This document shows, piece after piece, positions 61,401 to 64,000 of a stretch of 64,000 bases of DNA. The stretch is from Symsagittifera roscoffensis (lineage: Eukaryota; Xenacoelomorpha; Acoela; Convolutidae): contig NC_087069.1 in assembly GCF_963678635.1 (NCBI RefSeq), forward strand, positions 7,448,633-7,512,632, in the 5' to 3' direction. The position numbers and the translations under genes were made by a program. The notes beneath the pieces are model-generated. The model had not been told where the DNA came from and searched no databases. It saw only the letters and a list, made by a program, of their open reading frames with translations. The first letter of the stretch is position 1. Every line of letters begins with the position of its first letter.

Positions 61401-64000
61401 TACTAAACAAAAAGTTAGATTTTTTGGTCCCTGTCTCGTCCCGTTTCCCGAAAACGGGACCAAAAATTGTCTAGTACGCATGAAAATTGCATTTTTTTGT
61501 GGAAAATTGTTGAACATGTGCACATATACCCTAAATCACTATACGAAGACATTTGCTTAACATTTCAAGTTTTTTTTACTATGTTTTACTTTGGTCCCGT
61601 TTTGATTTTCTTTTCCCGAAAACGGGACCAAAACTGAACCACCACAGAATCCCGAAATTGTTCTTTTTTCGATTGAAAGAGGTTTTTCTAGTGTCTGCAA
61701 GTCATACCAATCTGTTTTAAACAGTTTTTACATCAATTCAACCATTAAACAAAAAGTTAGATTTTTTGGTCCCGTTCTGGTCCCGTTTCCCGAAAACGGG
61801 ACCAAAAAATGTCTAGTACCCATGAAAATTGCATTTTTTTTGTAGAAAATTGTTGAACATGTGCTCACATACCCTAAACCGCTATACGAAAACATTTGCT
61901 AAACAATTCAAGTTTTTTTTCACTATGTTTTAGTTTGGTCCCGTTTTTGTTCTCTTTTCCCGAAAACGGGACCAAACTGAACCACCACAGAATCCCGAAA
62001 TTGATCTATTTTTGATTGAAAGAGATTTTTCTAGTGTCTACAAGTCATACCTATCTGTTTTCAACAGTTTTTACATCAATTCAACCACTAAACAAAAAGT
62101 TAGAATTTTTGGTCCCTATCTTGTCCCGTTTCCCGAAAACGGGACCAAAAAATGTCTAGTACCCATGAAAATTGTATTTTTTTTGTGGAAAAATGTTGAA
62201 CATGTGTCCATATACCCTAAACCGCTATACGAAAACATTTGCTAAACTATTCAAGTTTTTTTCACTATGTTTTACTTTGGTCCCGTTTTTATTTTCTTTT
62301 CCCGAAAACGGGACCAAAACTGAACCACCACAGAATTCCGAAATTGTTCTTTTTTTGATCGAAAGAGGTTTTTTCTAGTGTCTGCAAGTCATACCTATCT
62401 GTTTTAAACAGTTTTTACATCAATTCAACCATTAAACAAAAAGTTAGATTTTTTGGTCTCGTTTTGGTCCCGTTTCCCGAAAACGGGACCAAAAAATGTC
62501 TAGTACGCATGAAAATTGCAATTTTTTTGTGGAAAATTGTTGAACATGTTCACATATACCCTAAATCACTATACGAAGACATTTGCTTAACAATTCAAGT
62601 TTTTTCACTATGTTTTAGTTTGGTCCCGTTTGTCTTCTCTTTTCCCGAAAACGGGACCAAAACTGAACCACCACAGAATCCCGAAATTGATCTTTTTTTG
62701 ATTGAAAGAAGTTTTTCTAGTGTCTACAAGTCATACCTATCTGTTTTAAACAGTTTTTACATCAACTCAACCATTAAACAAAAAGTTAGATTTTTTGGTC
62801 CCTATCTGGTCCCGTTTCCCGAAAACGGGACCAAAAAATGTCTAGTACCCATGAAAATTGTATTTTTTTTCGTGGAAAAATGTTGAACATGTGTCCATAT
62901 ACCCTAAACCGTTATACGAAAACATTTGCTAATTATTCAAGTTTTTTTCACTATGTTTTACTTTGGTCCCGTTTTTATTTTCTTTTCCCGAAAACGGGAT
63001 CAAAACTGAACCACCACAGAATCCCGAAATTGTTCTTTTTTTGATCGAAAGAGGTTTTTCTAGTGTCTGCAAGTCATACCTATCTGTTTTAAACAGTTTT
63101 TACATCAATTCAACCATTGAACAAAAAGTTAGATTTTTTGGTCCCGTTCTGGTCCCGTTTCCCGAAAACGGGACCAAAAAATGTCTAGTACGCATGAAAA
63201 TTGCGATTTTTTTGTGGAAAATTGTTGAACATGTGCACATATACCCTAAATCACTATACGAAGACATTTGCTTAACAATTCAAGTTTTTTTCACTATGTT
63301 TTAGTTTGGTCCCGTTTTTCTTCTCTTTTCCCGAAAACGGGACCAAAACTGAACCACCACAGAATACCGAAATTGATCTTTTTTTGATTGAAAGAAGTTT
63401 TTCTAGTGTCTACAAGTCATGCCTATCTGTTTTAAACAGTTTTTTACATCAATTCAACCATTAAACAAAAAGTTAGATTTTTTGGTCCCGTTCTGGTCCC
63501 GTTTCCCGAAAACGGGACCAAAAAATGTCTAGTACCCATGAAAATTGCATTTTTTTTGTAGAAAATTGTTGAACATGTGTCCATATACCCTAAACCGCTA
63601 TACGAAAACATTTGCTAAACTATTCAAGTTTTTTTCACTATGTTTTACTTTGGTCCCGTTTTTATTTTCTTTTCCCGAAAACGGGACCAAAACTGAACCA
63701 CCACAGAATTCCGAAATTGTTCTTTTTTTGATCGAAAGAGGTTTTTTCTAGTGTCTACAAGTCATACCTATCTGTTTTAAACAGTTTTTACATCAACTCA
63801 ACCATTAAACAAAAAGTTAGATTTTTTGGTCCCTATCTGGTCCCGTTTCCCGAAAACGGGACCAAAAAATGTCTAGTACCCATGAAAATTGTATTTTTTT
63901 TCGTGGAAAAATGTTGAACATGTGTCCATATACCCTAAACCGTTATACGAAAACATTTGCTAATTATTCAAGTTTTTTTCACTATGTTTTACTTTGGTCC
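58401..64000. repeat. About 343-bp tandem repeat, 16 units, continues past window
   Basis: The marker GAACCACCACAGAAT recurs roughly every 343 bp (near 58550, 58896, 59238, 59580 and onward to 63694). Each unit carries two hairpins with arms GGTCCCGTTT and AAACGGGACC. It shares large parts with the 860-bp unit and looks like a shortened derivative. Where the unit length is a multiple of three, open frames run through several units (59880-60425, 60460-61110); they repeat the same residues and are not taken as genes. Confidence 0.93.

Overview
The window looks like intergenic DNA from an invertebrate animal nuclear genome. It is AT-rich and made of mobile elements and satellite arrays, with no recognisable host gene. 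Two kinds of element are present. One is a Polinton/Maverick (polintovirus-like) giant DNA transposon. The other is a broken Gypsy-type LTR retrotransposon whose Gag and zinc-knuckle proteins resemble, from memory, families common in cnidarians. That host hint is weak.

Layout. Positions 1-14755 are 'copy A' of a compound unit: Gypsy gag on the minus strand (1-880), a 14-bp minisatellite (about 1138-1925), about 3 kb of non-coding DNA with a 70-bp triplet repeat, then a Polinton that starts at its left terminal inverted repeat (5056) and stops inside its integrase (14755). Positions 14756-39753 are the same unit again ('copy B'), starting further into the retrotransposon (pol linker, protease, zinc knuckle and gag, 14756-18584). 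Copy B carries a full-length Polinton of about 17 kb (22774-39753) with both terminal inverted repeats. Because the flanks are duplicated too, A and B come from one tandem segmental duplication and not from two insertions. Copy A later lost 3,092 bp and gained further stops and frameshifts.

Polinton copy B reads as follows. Minus strand: protein-primed family B DNA polymerase and an unknown 198-residue protein. Plus strand: an unknown 195-residue protein, a hidden 52-residue two-helix membrane protein, an acidic protein, two PC4-like candidates, a small GPGY-family protein, an exonuclease-like protein, a small membrane protein, packaging ATPase, two small proteins, retrovirus-like integrase, penton (minor capsid), basic core protein, double jelly-roll major capsid, a spliced membrane protein and an adenain-like protease. 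The replication, integration and capsid/packaging modules are all recognisable. However, frameshifts shared by A and B (polymerase, small membrane protein) suggest that the element was already damaged before the duplication.

From 39754 to 64000 the window is satellite DNA. There is a 366-369 bp satellite of about 33 monomers abutting the right terminal repeat, a two-copy repeat (51881-52479), an array of about 860-bp units (52796-58400), and a derived array of about 343-bp units running off the window end. The last two are built around GGTCCCGTTT/AAACGGGACC hairpins.

The main points beyond standard annotation are: two kinds of bidirectional promoter region, one with perfect 60-bp tandem repeats carrying CRE/ATF palindromes; an inverted CCAAT-box array; two short candidate introns; the hidden membrane gene; and the chain of lesions shared or not shared between copies.
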